The notes below the pieces were generated by a model. That model searched no databases. It saw only the letters and a list, made by a program, of their open reading frames with translations, and was not told the origin of the DNA. Below, one piece after another: positions 26,260-35,322 of a stretch of DNA of 64,000 bases. The first letter of the stretch is position 1, and each line of letters begins with the position of its first letter. A program made the position numbers and the translations under genes. This DNA is from Mesobacillus foraminis (GTDB lineage: Bacteria; Bacillota; Bacilli; Bacillales; Cytobacillaceae): the NCBI RefSeq assembly GCF_004340465.1, contig NZ_SLVV01000003.1:110982-174981 (forward strand), in the 5' to 3' direction.

Positions 26260-29055
26260 ATGGAAAACAATAGTGTAAAAGAGTGCGAGTATTTTGATCA
26301 AATTCAGACCATCTTTGCCCACTCATCTGACTGTTTAATAGTCATTGATGAGGAGGGGACGATTATCTATCTGAATACCAGTGCTGAGCGTTTCTTTAAG
26401 GTGATGTCCATTAAAATGGAGGGCAGGCCGATTCAGAAGCTCATTCCGGGTTTTGACCAGGAGAATATCCCTCATTCAACTATGAGCCGTTTTACAGGTG
26501 TGAACGGAAAAGGGGAATTCCCGATCCAGGTGATGGCGAATCCGCTGCAGGTGGGAAGCAAATGGTATGATGTCCTTCGCATCAAGTGCGTCGAGGAAAA
26601 AGGTAACGACACGATTCAGGAACTAGTGAGCGTAAATAAAGAGCTGGCGGATTTAAAATGGGCACTGGATGAATCCTCGATCATTGCGATAACCGATCAG
26701 AGCGGGATCATCCAGGCAGTCAATAAGAAATTTTGTGAGCTTTCCAAATATAAGGAAGAAGAGCTGCTTGGCAAGGACCACAAAATCCTGAATTCAGGGT
26801 ATCACCCCAAGTCCTTTTTCAGGGATATGTGGAAAACGATTGGATCCGGTCAAGTATGGCGAGGCGAAATTTTGAACAAGACCAAGATTGGAACCTTATA
26901 CTGGGTGCATACAACGATTGTTCCTATATTAAATGAAAAAGGAAAGCCTTACCGTTATATTTCCTTCAGGGTGGACATTACGGAACGAAAGCAAATGGAA
27001 ACCGCCTTGCGAGATTCCCTTCGCAAAGATTTTAACCAGACAGTGAAGAACCTGGAGAATGGAATTTTTAAAATGATTCAGGATGAACGTGGAAATTGTG
27101 TCTATGTGATGGCGGAAGGGAAGCTGATGGAGGAGCTTGGGATCGGCACGGGGAAACTCGAAGGAAGAACCCCTTTTGATGCTTTTCCAGAGCATATTGC
27201 ATCCTATAAAAATAAAAAATATAAAAAAGCTTTTCAAGGAAATCATATTAGCTATGAGGTGCAGCTTTCAGGCCGGCTTTTATATGTGGACGTTTCGCCG
27301 ATCCGGCAAGGAGAGACAGTCGCCGAGCTTGTTGGTTCTGTCCACGATGTCACGGAGCTAAGATCCACCCAAAAACAGCTTCAGGAAAACAAGTCCCTCT
27401 ACCAATCTCTTTTTAAACACAGCCAGGATGTTGTCTTTAGCCTCGATGCAAAAGGGGTGATCCAGCAAATGAATCCTGCCGCAGAGATGAAATTGGGCCT
27501 TCTCTTTGAAAAAACGCAAACCAAGTCCCTTCTGGATATGATTGCTCCCAAGGACCAGGCTCTCGGACATGGGTGTTTTAAAAAGACCCTGCGGGGCGAA
27601 CTGCAGAATTTTGATGCTGAAGTCCGTCACTTGAACGGAGATCGAGTTTATTTTAATTTCACCTTTCTGCCTATTATCGTGGATCAGCAGGTTGCAGGAA
27701 TCTATTCAATTGGAAAGGACATCAGTGAGCGGATAAAGGTTCAGGAGTTGAATGAGTACTTGGCTCACCATGATGAGCTGACCAAGCTCCTGAATCGAAG
27801 GGGATTTGAGGCTGTGCTGAAAAATTCCCTGGTTCATGCTGAGAAGAATCAGAAATGCCTGGCGGTTATGTATATTGATCTGGACCGTTTTAAAAACATT
27901 AATGATACCCTGGGCCATTTTATCGGGGATTGCTTACTGGAGCAGATTGCCGTTCGTTTAAGCGGAAGCATCCGGGAGGGAACCTATATTGCCCGGATGG
28001 GCGGGGATGAGTTCATGGTTCTTTGTCCCGAAATAAAAAGTAACGAGGAGACCATCCAATTTGCCAATGAGTACTTGAACCGTCTGAAGGAACCATTTTT
28101 TATAAAAGGGCACGAACTTTATGTGACGGCCAGTATTGGAATCAGCACGTTCCCTTCGGATGGGCTTAATGTTGGGGATTTGATGAGGCGTGCCGATGTC
28201 GCGCTTTACCGGGCGAAGGACCTGGGGAGGAACAATTGCCAGATTTATTCTTCCTCCATGGATGCAACCAGCTACCAGTCCTTTTTTATGGAAAGGGATT
28301 TGAGGAAAGCGTTGATTCACGATGAGTTTACGGCTTATTTCCAGCCGCGGGTGGATGCCAGGACCAATAAGATCATTAGCGCCGAGGCGTTGATTCGCTG
28401 GAAACATCCGAAATATGGGCTAGTGCCGCCATCCGAATTTATTCCCCTTGCAGAGGAGACCGGCCTGATCATTCCGATTGGTGAATGGATGAAGAAAAGG
28501 GTCTGCGAGCTGCTGGTGAAGTGGCGGGAGGAAGGAATTCCCCTGGTGCCCATTTCCATTAATGTCAGTCCGCAGAGGTTCCTGCAATCTGATTTTGCAA
28601 CCTGTGTCAGACAAATCCTGGAGAAGTACGATCTGAACGGAAGCTTGCTCGAAATCGAAATTACCGAAAACTCGCTGATGAGGACGGAGGAATATGTGGA
28701 GCAGACCATTGAAGAGCTGAAGGAGCTCGGCGTCAAGATTTATATTGATGATTTCGGGACAGGCTATTCATCCTTTGCCTACCTAAAATCCTTTAAGCTC
28801 GATGGAATAAAAATAGACCGCTCCTTCATCAAGGATATTTCCAGTGAATCGGAAAATGCCAGCATCACTTCGGCCATGATCAATCTGGCGAAGCATCTAA
28901 AAATGGACGTCATTGCCGAAGGAGTCGAGACCGTGGAAGAACTCAACTTCCTTAAAGAACACAACTGCCATCACGTTCAGGGCTACCTGTTTGCCAAGCC
29001 AAGTCCCGCAGAGGAATTCCAGGCACTCCTGGCAGAAGGGCTCAACCTCAAATAA
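26260..29055 (+). CDS. PAS-PAS-PAS-PAS-GGDEF-EAL c-di-GMP enzyme
   Basis: A 931-residue cytosolic sensor with no membrane segments. Four PAS-like domains occupy about 10-115, 128-250, 260-370 and 378-500. The GGDEF domain (about 505-665) has intact MGGDEF, and the EAL domain (about 680-925) has EALIRW, NVSPQRF, EITENSL, DDFGTGYSSFAYL, KIDRSFI and EGVET. Both catalytic motifs are complete, so it could make or break cyclic di-GMP depending on PAS signals. The GGDEF half carries no clear RxxD inhibitory site. It stands alone, with a strong terminator overlapping its stop. Confidence 0.95.
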   Translation: MENNSVKECEYFDQIQTIFAHSSDCLIVIDEEGTIIYLNTSAERFFKVMSIKMEGRPIQKLIPGFDQENIPHSTMSRFTGVNGKGEFPIQVMANPLQVGSKWYDVLRIKCVEEKGNDTIQELVSVNKELADLKWALDESSIIAITDQSGIIQAVNKKFCELSKYKEEELLGKDHKILNSGYHPKSFFRDMWKTIGSGQVWRGEILNKTKIGTLYWVHTTIVPILNEKGKPYRYISFRVDITERKQMETALRDSLRKDFNQTVKNLENGIFKMIQDERGNCVYVMAEGKLMEELGIGTGKLEGRTPFDAFPEHIASYKNKKYKKAFQGNHISYEVQLSGRLLYVDVSPIRQGETVAELVGSVHDVTELRSTQKQLQENKSLYQSLFKHSQDVVFSLDAKGVIQQMNPAAEMKLGLLFEKTQTKSLLDMIAPKDQALGHGCFKKTLRGELQNFDAEVRHLNGDRVYFNFTFLPIIVDQQVAGIYSIGKDISERIKVQELNEYLAHHDELTKLLNRRGFEAVLKNSLVHAEKNQKCLAVMYIDLDRFKNINDTLGHFIGDCLLEQIAVRLSGSIREGTYIARMGGDEFMVLCPEIKSNEETIQFANEYLNRLKEPFFIKGHELYVTASIGISTFPSDGLNVGDLMRRADVALYRAKDLGRNNCQIYSSSMDATSYQSFFMERDLRKALIHDEFTAYFQPRVDARTNKIISAEALIRWKHPKYGLVPPSEFIPLAEETGLIIPIGEWMKKRVCELLVKWREEGIPLVPISINVSPQRFLQSDFATCVRQILEKYDLNGSLLEIEITENSLMRTEEYVEQTIEELKELGVKIYIDDFGTGYSSFAYLKSFKLDGIKIDRSFIKDISSESENASITSAMINLAKHLKMDVIAEGVETVEELNFLKEHNCHHVQGYLFAKPSPAEEFQALLAEGLNLK

Positions 29056-29090
29056 AGAAACTCGGCTGAATAACTCAGCCGAGTTTCTTT
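29055..29090 (+). terminator. Rho-independent terminator
   Basis: AAAGAAACTCGGCTGA and TCAGCCGAGTTTCTTT pair perfectly around ATAAC, followed by ATTT. Confidence 0.93.
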
Positions 29091-29126
29091 ATTTGGGATC
29101 CATCACGCACCGATATAGTAATGCAC

Positions 29127-29497
29127 GAAAGGGGGTCAGGCACGCGTTGGTTTGGTAACGCAAGAAAGAGGGTCAGGCACGCACCAGTTTGGTAAAGCAC
29201 GAAAGGGGGTCAGGCACGCATTGGTTTGGTAAAGCACGAAAGGGGGTCAGGCACGCGTTGGTTTGGTAACGCACGAAAGGGGGTCAGGCACGCGTTGGTT
29301 TGGTAACGCACGAAAGGGGGTCAGGCCCCCATTGGTTTGGTAAAGCACGAAAGGGGGTCAGACCCCCATTGGTTTGGTAACGCACGAAAGGGGGTCAGGC
29401 CCGCATTGGTTTAGTAAAGTACGAAAGGGGGTCAGACCCCCTTCAGTATGGTAACGTACGAAGGAGGGTCAGACCCGCGCTTTGGCAACACGCTAAA
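29127..29497 (+). repeat. 37-bp tandem array C, ten copies
   Basis: Ten head-to-tail copies at an exact 37-base period (29127, 29164, 29201 and so on to 29460). The core is GAAAGGGGGTCAGGCACGCG and the tail TTGGTTTGGTAACGCAC-like. From 29313 onward some copies change GGCACGCG to GACCCCC or GGCCCGC, that is, towards the palindromic form. No ORF or spacer diversity of CRISPR type. Confidence 0.93.
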
Positions 29498-29584
29498 TGA
29501 TTCAAACGGGCACAAAACGATTCAATCGCACAAAGCGCACACACAACTCAGTACAACCAACCGCACACGGGCACGCCAGTGTAT

Positions 29585-30364
29585 CTATCCTCCTGACTGT
29601 GCCCGCAGCAGTACCAGTCCTCCATACAGTACGCCAAGCCCGACCGCATAGGCAGCATCATTCCGGGTCCATGGGACTACATAGTAAAAGCTGCGGTCCC
29701 GGCTGCCGTCAAACCCTTTGGATTCCATGGCAATGGCGACCCGCTCGGCTTTGCGGATAGCACTGGCCATCAATGGAATCATGTAGCGCTTCGTTTCCGT
29801 CAGACGGGCACCCAGGCCCCAGGCTTCACCAAGGCCGCGGATGCGGTGGGCGGCCCGCACTTGTTTTAGCTCCTGCCGGAATAGGGGGAGGAAGCGGTAA
29901 GCCGCCATCATTCCATATCCAAAGCGGGGCGGCAGCTTGCAGTGCTGGATGAGGCTCAGCATCAGCTTGGTTGGCTCCGTCGTCAGCACGAACAACAGCG
30001 ACCAGGAAGCAAACACGAGCGACCGAAGACCGAGCGAGAGCCCAACCATCAAGTTTTCCTTCGCCACTGCCAGACCGCCAATCGTAAACAGGATGGTTTC
30101 TCCCCGTTCGTCCGGGAAAACGACGTTGATCCATATGAAGCTGAATGCAAACACGCTGAAGGGAAGAAGAATCATCAGTAAAAACCGGAGCGAAATTCCT
30201 CCCAGAATGGAGACCCCGGCGATGGTGATCATTAGCAGGATCAACGGCGTCAAGGGATCAAACACCATCACCATAAAGAAAATCACCATCAGCAGACTGG
30301 CCAGCTTCAGGGTTGGGTTGACCTGCTGCAGAAAATGGCTGTTTCGCTGATATCTGTCTAGCAT
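29585..30364 (-). CDS. ykoC: ECF transporter T component (YkoC)
   Basis: Energy-coupling T subunit of the CbiQ/EcfT family, 259 residues, with four to five hydrophobic segments in the first 130 residues and a last one near the C-terminus. The two coupling motifs are AAHRIRG (about 168) and IAMESKGFDG (about 213), which bind the ATPase grooves. The start ATG overlaps the last codons of ykoD by seven bases, indicating translational coupling. Last gene of the TPP-riboswitch-controlled operon. Its stop lies about 90 bases from the ten-copy repeat array. Confidence 0.93.
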   Translation of the reverse strand: MLDRYQRNSHFLQQVNPTLKLASLLMVIFFMVMVFDPLTPLILLMITIAGVSILGGISLRFLLMILLPFSVFAFSFIWINVVFPDERGETILFTIGGLAVAKENLMVGLSLGLRSLVFASWSLLFVLTTEPTKLMLSLIQHCKLPPRFGYGMMAAYRFLPLFRQELKQVRAAHRIRGLGEAWGLGARLTETKRYMIPLMASAIRKAERVAIAMESKGFDGSRDRSFYYVVPWTRNDAAYAVGLGVLYGGLVLLRAQSGG

Positions 30365-32118
30365 AATACTTTGTCCTCCTTAAAAGCTTGCAGCCATGGC
30401 TTCAGCCTATAGGAAAGCGGTACTGTGATGGCTGCATTTTTCAAGAGTGCGTGATTTTCAAAAAAATGCCCGGGCTCTCCCTGATAAGCAACTGTGCCTT
30501 CCTGCAAGAGCACCACCTTGCTGGCATACTGATAAACCAGTTCCATATCGTGGGTAATCATAATAATACTTTTGCCCATTGAATTCAGCTCCTGCAGCAG
30601 ATTCATCAAAGCCTCCGTATTGACCTGGTCCTGGCCGAAGGTTGGTTCATCAAGGATCAGCAGCTGCTGGTCATTGGTGAGCATCGTTGCAACCGACAGG
30701 CGGCGTTTTTGCCCCTGGCTCAGCGAAAACGGATTATGCTCCCGCACTGCCCTTAAGCGGAATTTCTCGAGCTGCTCCTCGACCATGGGCTGCCATTCCT
30801 CCGGCTTCCATCCCGAGATTTTATACCCAAAAGCCAGCTCCTGCTCGACGCTGTCACAAACAAACTGATGCTCAGGGTTCTGGAATACATAGCCTGCCTG
30901 TTTCATTAGCTCATTCTGCTTTAAGTCCTGGTAGCGAACGCCGTTTAACTGAATGTCTCCGGCAGCAGGCTTCAGCAGGCCGATCAAGAGCTGGGACAAT
31001 GTCGTCTTGCCTGTTCCGTTCGGTCCGACCAATGCCATGAATTCCCCGGGACGAACATCGAGAGAAATCGATTTTAAAATATCGCGGCCTCCGTATGAAA
31101 AGGAAAGGTCCCTTATTTTTAAAATTGGTGTACCTTCCCGGGAAACAAAAGACGATTCCGCTGTAACCTGCCAAGGTAATTCATGTCCAGCCACAGTCTC
31201 AGTCTGCCCTTCGCCCCCGTTCAGCCCATCAGCCTCAGCCGCAGCACCCCGCCATTCCTGCATATCCTCCTTCCCATGCATCGCCAGCTCCTCCTGCCAT
31301 TCTTCGATAGTAAGAGGGAGCCGGGACCACTGCATGCCTTTCTCCTCAAGGAGCCTGGCGAATTGGAGAAGGTGAGGGACCCAGATGCCGTTTTCTTTTA
31401 TGGCGTCATAATACTGTTCAAACACAAGCCGCGGCCCGTCGTCCGCCATGATGTTTCCAAGCTGGTCAAGGACGATGACTCTTTCCATTTGAGGGAGGAG
31501 GGAGTCCAGCTTATGCTCGATAAAAATCAGCGTTTTCCCCAGTCTGCCAGAAATGCTCAGCAGTAGCTGAAAAATTTCCTGTGTAGAGGCAGGGTCCAGG
31601 TTGGCGGTTGGCTCATCCAGAATGAGAACGTCAGGGTCCATGGCCAGCAGGCAGGCGATTCCAAGCTTTTGCTTCATACCGCCGGAAAGCTCCTGCAGCT
31701 GGGCTTTTCTTACATGGGAAAGGCCGACCAGCTCGAGACTGGTTTCCAGCCTTTCCTCCATTTCTGTCCTTGTGAGGCCCAGGTTTTCCAGCCCGAACAG
31801 GATTTCCTCCTCAACCGTCACCATACAGAACTGCGTTTCCGGGTCCTGAAACAGAATGCCAATTTTCCTGCTAACCGCACTTGGGGACAGCTCTGCCGGG
31901 GAGCTGCCGTCCACTAAAAGAGTTCCTTTCATGTCGGCTTCGACTGCACGGGGAATGATTCCGTTCAGCGCGAGAGCCAGCGTGCTTTTGCCGCCTCCGC
32001 TTGGCCCCAGGATCAGGACCCTCTCGCCTTGTTCCAGGTCAAGGGAGATCCCTTTCAGCACATCTTCGGACTGAAAGGGATACCGAATGGACAATTCCTC
32101 AATCTTGAGAAAGGGCAT
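30358..32118 (-). CDS. ykoD: ECF transporter double ATPase (YkoD)
   Basis: Two fused ABC ATPase domains, 586 residues. Domain 1: Walker A GPSGGGKST, signature LSGGMKQK, Walker B LILDEPTANLD. Domain 2: Walker A GPNGTGKTT, signature LSQGQKRR, Walker B LLILDEPTFGQD. A divergent acidic linker near 275-325 joins them. It powers uptake with YkoC and YkoE. It overlaps the end of ykoE by 20 bases and ykoC by seven. A GGATGGAGAAA ribosome site precedes the start. Intact on all motifs. Confidence 0.95.
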   Translation of the reverse strand: MPFLKIEELSIRYPFQSEDVLKGISLDLEQGERVLILGPSGGGKSTLALALNGIIPRAVEADMKGTLLVDGSSPAELSPSAVSRKIGILFQDPETQFCMVTVEEEILFGLENLGLTRTEMEERLETSLELVGLSHVRKAQLQELSGGMKQKLGIACLLAMDPDVLILDEPTANLDPASTQEIFQLLLSISGRLGKTLIFIEHKLDSLLPQMERVIVLDQLGNIMADDGPRLVFEQYYDAIKENGIWVPHLLQFARLLEEKGMQWSRLPLTIEEWQEELAMHGKEDMQEWRGAAAEADGLNGGEGQTETVAGHELPWQVTAESSFVSREGTPILKIRDLSFSYGGRDILKSISLDVRPGEFMALVGPNGTGKTTLSQLLIGLLKPAAGDIQLNGVRYQDLKQNELMKQAGYVFQNPEHQFVCDSVEQELAFGYKISGWKPEEWQPMVEEQLEKFRLRAVREHNPFSLSQGQKRRLSVATMLTNDQQLLILDEPTFGQDQVNTEALMNLLQELNSMGKSIIMITHDMELVYQYASKVVLLQEGTVAYQGEPGHFFENHALLKNAAITVPLSYRLKPWLQAFKEDKVLC

Positions 32119-32707
32119 TTTTCTCCATCCTTTGCTGCCGGCGGACTTTCCCGAGCGTAAAATTGTCCAGCACTCCGGTCCGGCTTAAGGAGTCGGCAAT
32201 CGCCTTGCTGCCCCAGCCCGCCAGGAAGGCCCCGCTCAATAGCATGGCACCAAGCATTGCACCAGTAATGACCGAGGAGTACTGGCTGTATCCGTACATA
32301 AAATAAATGGTGATAAAATTGGCGAGTGTGCCAAACATTCCCGACAGCATCAGAACCGGAAGCCGGTAGCTTCTGTATAAAAACAGGGCCAATGCAAGCT
32401 CCGCGCCGAGTCCCTGCGTAAAGCCGAGAATCAGCACCGAACCCGCACTCACGGAACCAACTAAAATTTCTGTCCCCGCTGCGATCATTTCGGCGATCAG
32501 GGCCACGCCCGGCTTGCGGATGATATAGGCGCAGACAATGCTGGCCATGATCCAGAATCCCGTCATCAGCCCGTGGCCGACTGGCCCTGTAACTCCCTGG
32601 ACAATCTGGCCCAGGAAGATCCAGCCGAGATAAAGAACGCCAAAGACAACTGAAATGGAGGCCATCACAACAATTTCACGCAGATTTAACTTGGTTGGAC
32701 TTTTCAT
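32099..32707 (-). CDS. ykoE: ECF substrate-binding S component (YkoE)
   Basis: Six-helix membrane S component, 202 residues, of the YkoE family (PTKLNLREIVVMASISVVFGVLYLGWIF start, then VTGPVGHGLMTGFW). It is predicted in other Bacilli to import a thiamine precursor such as hydroxymethylpyrimidine or thiamine itself. Its place between tenA and ykoD under a TPP riboswitch supports this. B. subtilis has an extra gene, ykoF, in its operon that is absent here. Start follows a GGGGGAGCAGCG-type site. Confidence 0.93.
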   Translation of the reverse strand: MKSPTKLNLREIVVMASISVVFGVLYLGWIFLGQIVQGVTGPVGHGLMTGFWIMASIVCAYIIRKPGVALIAEMIAAGTEILVGSVSAGSVLILGFTQGLGAELALALFLYRSYRLPVLMLSGMFGTLANFITIYFMYGYSQYSSVITGAMLGAMLLSGAFLAGWGSKAIADSLSRTGVLDNFTLGKVRRQQRMEKNALSQD

Positions 32708-32719
32708 CGCTGCTCCCCC

Positions 32720-33406
32720 TTACTTGGCCGCCAGCGCCTGCTGAACGGGCCACTCTTCGATTTTATAGGCCATATCGAAAAACATATACTCAAGCTGGCA
32801 GCTGTAGATGAAATGCTCCTTCATTCTCGCTTTCTCTTCCTCGGACGCACTCTCGGCAATCTCGTCAAGCTTCTTAAGGTACAGGTTCATTCTTGGCTCG
32901 GTCTGTGATCCGTAAAAGGAAATCCACTCATAGAATGGATGGCTATCTTCCGGCTGGCATTCCCTCAGCATGCGGGCCGCAATATCGAGGTATACCCATG
33001 GGCAGGGGAGGACCACAGCGATGATTTCCCCAAGGGACCCTTCATGTGCCGTATTCAGCATATGCCTCGTATAATTCCTTGCGGTCGGAGCCAGGGCATA
33101 TCCCTGCAGATCCTCGTATTTCACGCCAGCCACCCGGCAGAAATTATGATGAGGATGGATTTCACTGTTCAAGATAAAATCAATGCTTGTGCTGAACAGC
33201 TCCATGTCTTCCCGCCTGCTGCATTTGACAATCCCGAGGGCATAAGTCCGGATCATCGCATTCAAATATTCGAAGTCCTGCTTTACATAATGGACAAGCT
33301 GCTCCTTCTCCAGATGTCCTTCCGCAATCCCTTTTACAAAGGGGTGCTGATAGATCGCCTCAAAAATGTAATCTGCCTCTTTACGCAATTCCTGTGAAAA
33401 ACTCAT
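32720..33406 (-). CDS. tenA: Aminopyrimidine aminohydrolase / thiaminase II
   Basis: Salvages thiamine breakdown products by releasing hydroxymethylpyrimidine. The 228 residues match TenA: DFEYLNAM near the N-terminus, catalytic Cys in VVLPCPWVYLDIA, and the active-site Glu in YSCQLEYMFFDMAY. ATG 33406 behind AGGAGGATTC is the start; an in-frame extension upstream would run into the riboswitch terminator and is rejected. First gene of a tenA-ykoE-ykoD-ykoC operon, so salvage and uptake are co-regulated by TPP. Confidence 0.95.
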   Translation of the reverse strand: MSFSQELRKEADYIFEAIYQHPFVKGIAEGHLEKEQLVHYVKQDFEYLNAMIRTYALGIVKCSRREDMELFSTSIDFILNSEIHPHHNFCRVAGVKYEDLQGYALAPTARNYTRHMLNTAHEGSLGEIIAVVLPCPWVYLDIAARMLRECQPEDSHPFYEWISFYGSQTEPRMNLYLKKLDEIAESASEEEKARMKEHFIYSCQLEYMFFDMAYKIEEWPVQQALAAK

Positions 33407-33461
33407 GTCCGAATCCTCCTTTTTGTTCTTAAAAGAAGCCCGTTCAGGTTTTATCCAATAA

Positions 33462-33491
33462 AAAAAGCCGCCCCAAATGGAGCAGCTTTTA
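33462..33491 (-). terminator. Riboswitch expression platform: intrinsic terminator
   Basis: On the minus strand AAAAGCTGCTCC and GGGGCGGCTTTT pair over 12 positions around ATTT, followed by TTTTT. It sits between the TPP aptamer and tenA, so TPP should cause transcription to stop here. Confidence 0.9.
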
Positions 33492-33560
33492 AGAAAATAC
33501 ATACTTACACCGTAAAATAAGCATAAGAATGTACTTAATATCAGAATAAAAGAAAGCCGA

Positions 33561-33652
33561 CTCCACTTTCCTACGCTGGTACTAACCAGATCAGGTTCAA
33601 AGGGATCAAGAGTAACTCTTATCTCAGCCAAAACGGCACCCCTAGTGGACTT
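33561..33652 (-). promoter_or_regulatory. TPP riboswitch (THI element)
   Basis: On the minus strand: CACTAGGGGTGCC, then GGCTGAGATAAGAGTTACTC, then CCTTTGAACCTGATCTGGTT and AGTACCAGCGTAGGAA. These are the conserved THI-box pieces in the right order. It precedes the terminator and tenA. Confidence 0.97.
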
Positions 33653-33669
33653 CTTATTAAGTTGATATC

Positions 33670-33698
33670 AATTTATCACAGAGCGGTATCCTTGTCAA
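33670..33698 (-). promoter_or_regulatory. Sigma-A promoter for the tenA operon
   Basis: Minus strand TTGACA (33698-33693), 17-base spacer, TAAATT (33675-33670), about 20 bases upstream of the TPP aptamer. Confidence 0.82.
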
Positions 33699-33888
33699 AG
33701 TGAAAAAAGAATTTTTAGAAAAATAAGTAAAATGGCAGTCCGCCGATATACTCAGAAAATAATCCAGAAGTCATCCCTCTTTAACGAAAGGTGTAAAGCA
33801 CCTGCAAACTGACATTTCGAAGTTAATTTCTCAAAAATTAGTGTTTCGCTATTAATCCCCATAATTCTTAATGCCTCAAACATCCTGA

Positions 33889-33970
33889 CTGTTTTTTTAA
33901 CACAATAGACTGATTTTTCACTATTCAACGGGAGTTTATAGAAGCTAAGATACTTGTAAAAGCGTTTACA
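33889..33970 (+). promoter_or_regulatory. Locus promoter type 1: 21-bp repeats, -35/-10, cre-like operator
   Basis: CTGTTTTTTT at 33889 and CTGATTTTT at 33910 are 21 bases apart. Fourteen bases on is a weak -35 TTCAAC (33924), a 16-base spacer, and -10 TAAGAT (33946). The cre-like TGTAAAAGCGTTTACA lies at 33955-33970. The same layout occurs before both solute-binding protein genes. The poor -35 suggests dependence on an activator bound at the repeats. The upstream part (33700-33888) shows nothing else. Confidence 0.75.
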
Positions 33971-33985
33971 TAAGGAGGGACAATC

Positions 33986-35284
33986 TTGAATAGAATTGTT
34001 GTCTGCGGTTTAAGCAACCGGGCTTTAGGCATGTTCATCACACCGGTTCTTACACAGTATGCCCATGAAAATAAGATTGTGGGTTTGCTGGATTCAGACT
34101 ATCGAAGAATGGAACTGGCGGGGGAGAGTTTTCCTGAGCTGAGCTCCATTCCATTTTATGAACCGCAGCATGTTCAGCAAATGATCAACGAAACCAATCC
34201 TGACACCGTCATTGTCACAAGCAGGGACGATACCCATATCGATTACATTCTGAAGGGCCTGGAGAATGATCTCACCGTCATTACAGAAAAGCCCATGGTG
34301 ACAAATGCGAATGATGCCAGAAGAGTGATGGAGGCAGAAGCACAGAGCAAAGGGAAAGTCATTGTCGCCTTCAATTACCGGTACAACCCTTTCCACCGGA
34401 AAATCAAGGAGCTGATCCTGGAAGGGAAAATAGGCAGGGTCACTTCCGTGGATTTGAATTGGTACATTGACACCTATCATGGCGCAAGTTACTTCAAAAG
34501 ATGGAACCGAAACCGCAAATTTTCAGGCGGGCTGTCCATCCACAAATCCACCCACCATTTCGACCTTGTCAATTGGTGGATCGACCAGGTGCCGGAAGAG
34601 GTATTTGCCTACGGAGCCCTGAATTATTACGGAAAAGACGGCGAGCTGAATCCCAGTCCGGCAGACGGGCGGTATTGCAGCACATGTGAGGAAAAACTCA
34701 ATTGCGGATATTACAGCCGCTGGTCCAACCGGAGAAACTCCATCTCTGTAAAAGACGATCACATCAAAGGGGACAGCATCGAAAAGTCATCTCAGAACTA
34801 TACCGGTTACCGGCCGGATTCCTGTATCTTTGACCACGAAATCGACATCGAAGATACGTATGCCGTCACCGTCCGTTATGACAAAGGCGCCTTCCTGAGT
34901 TATTCTGTCAATTTCTCTCTCCCATACGAGGGATACCGCTTAGCCATCAATGGGACGAAAGGAAGGATAGAAACGACGGAATATCATGAGCCAAGCCGGA
35001 TTCCATTTCCGTATCCAGAGCAAACAATCGATTATTATCCATTGTTTGGCTCCAAGGAAACCATTCATGTGGTTCAAAATGCGGGAGGTCATGGAGGCGG
35101 CGATCCCGTTCTGCAGGAGGACCTGTTTTTAGGAATCGACCCAACCAGGCCTTATCCTATACTGGCCGGAGCCGAGGCAGGGGCTTACTCTATTGCGGTT
35201 GGGGAGGGAGTATGGCGTTCCAGCCGTGATAACAGGCCTTACCGGATTAAGGACCTACTGAAAGAAATCAGCCATAGCTCGTAA
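33986..35284 (+). CDS. Gfo/Idh/MocA-family NAD(P)-dependent oxidoreductase
   Basis: A 432-residue sugar/inositol dehydrogenase-like protein. The Rossmann domain is at the N-terminus (CGLSNRALGMFITPVL is a divergent glycine loop), EKPMVTNANDARR is the conserved EKP motif, and FNYRYNPFHRKIKELI leads into the C-terminal domain. An insertion near 230-245 carries CSTCEEKLNCGYYSRW, a Cys cluster seen in some carbohydrate-locus members. It starts at TTG behind AAGGAGGGA. First gene of the pectin locus, 38 bases before GH105. A role in modifying a uronic acid or ketosugar is inferred. Confidence 0.88.
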   Translation: MNRIVVCGLSNRALGMFITPVLTQYAHENKIVGLLDSDYRRMELAGESFPELSSIPFYEPQHVQQMINETNPDTVIVTSRDDTHIDYILKGLENDLTVITEKPMVTNANDARRVMEAEAQSKGKVIVAFNYRYNPFHRKIKELILEGKIGRVTSVDLNWYIDTYHGASYFKRWNRNRKFSGGLSIHKSTHHFDLVNWWIDQVPEEVFAYGALNYYGKDGELNPSPADGRYCSTCEEKLNCGYYSRWSNRRNSISVKDDHIKGDSIEKSSQNYTGYRPDSCIFDHEIDIEDTYAVTVRYDKGAFLSYSVNFSLPYEGYRLAINGTKGRIETTEYHEPSRIPFPYPEQTIDYYPLFGSKETIHVVQNAGGHGGGDPVLQEDLFLGIDPTRPYPILAGAEAGAYSIAVGEGVWRSSRDNRPYRIKDLLKEISHSS

Positions 35285-35322
35285 AAGTGCGGTGAAAAAA
35301 TTAAGAAGAAGGAGAGTGTGAC

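Noticed and set aside
29127-29497. CRISPR array
   Set aside because: The period is regular, but the variable parts are 17 bases and nearly the same within the array, and no cas genes are present.
33407-33631. N-terminal extension of TenA
   Set aside because: It would translate through the riboswitch terminator; AGGAGG and ATG at 33406 give a normal TenA start.
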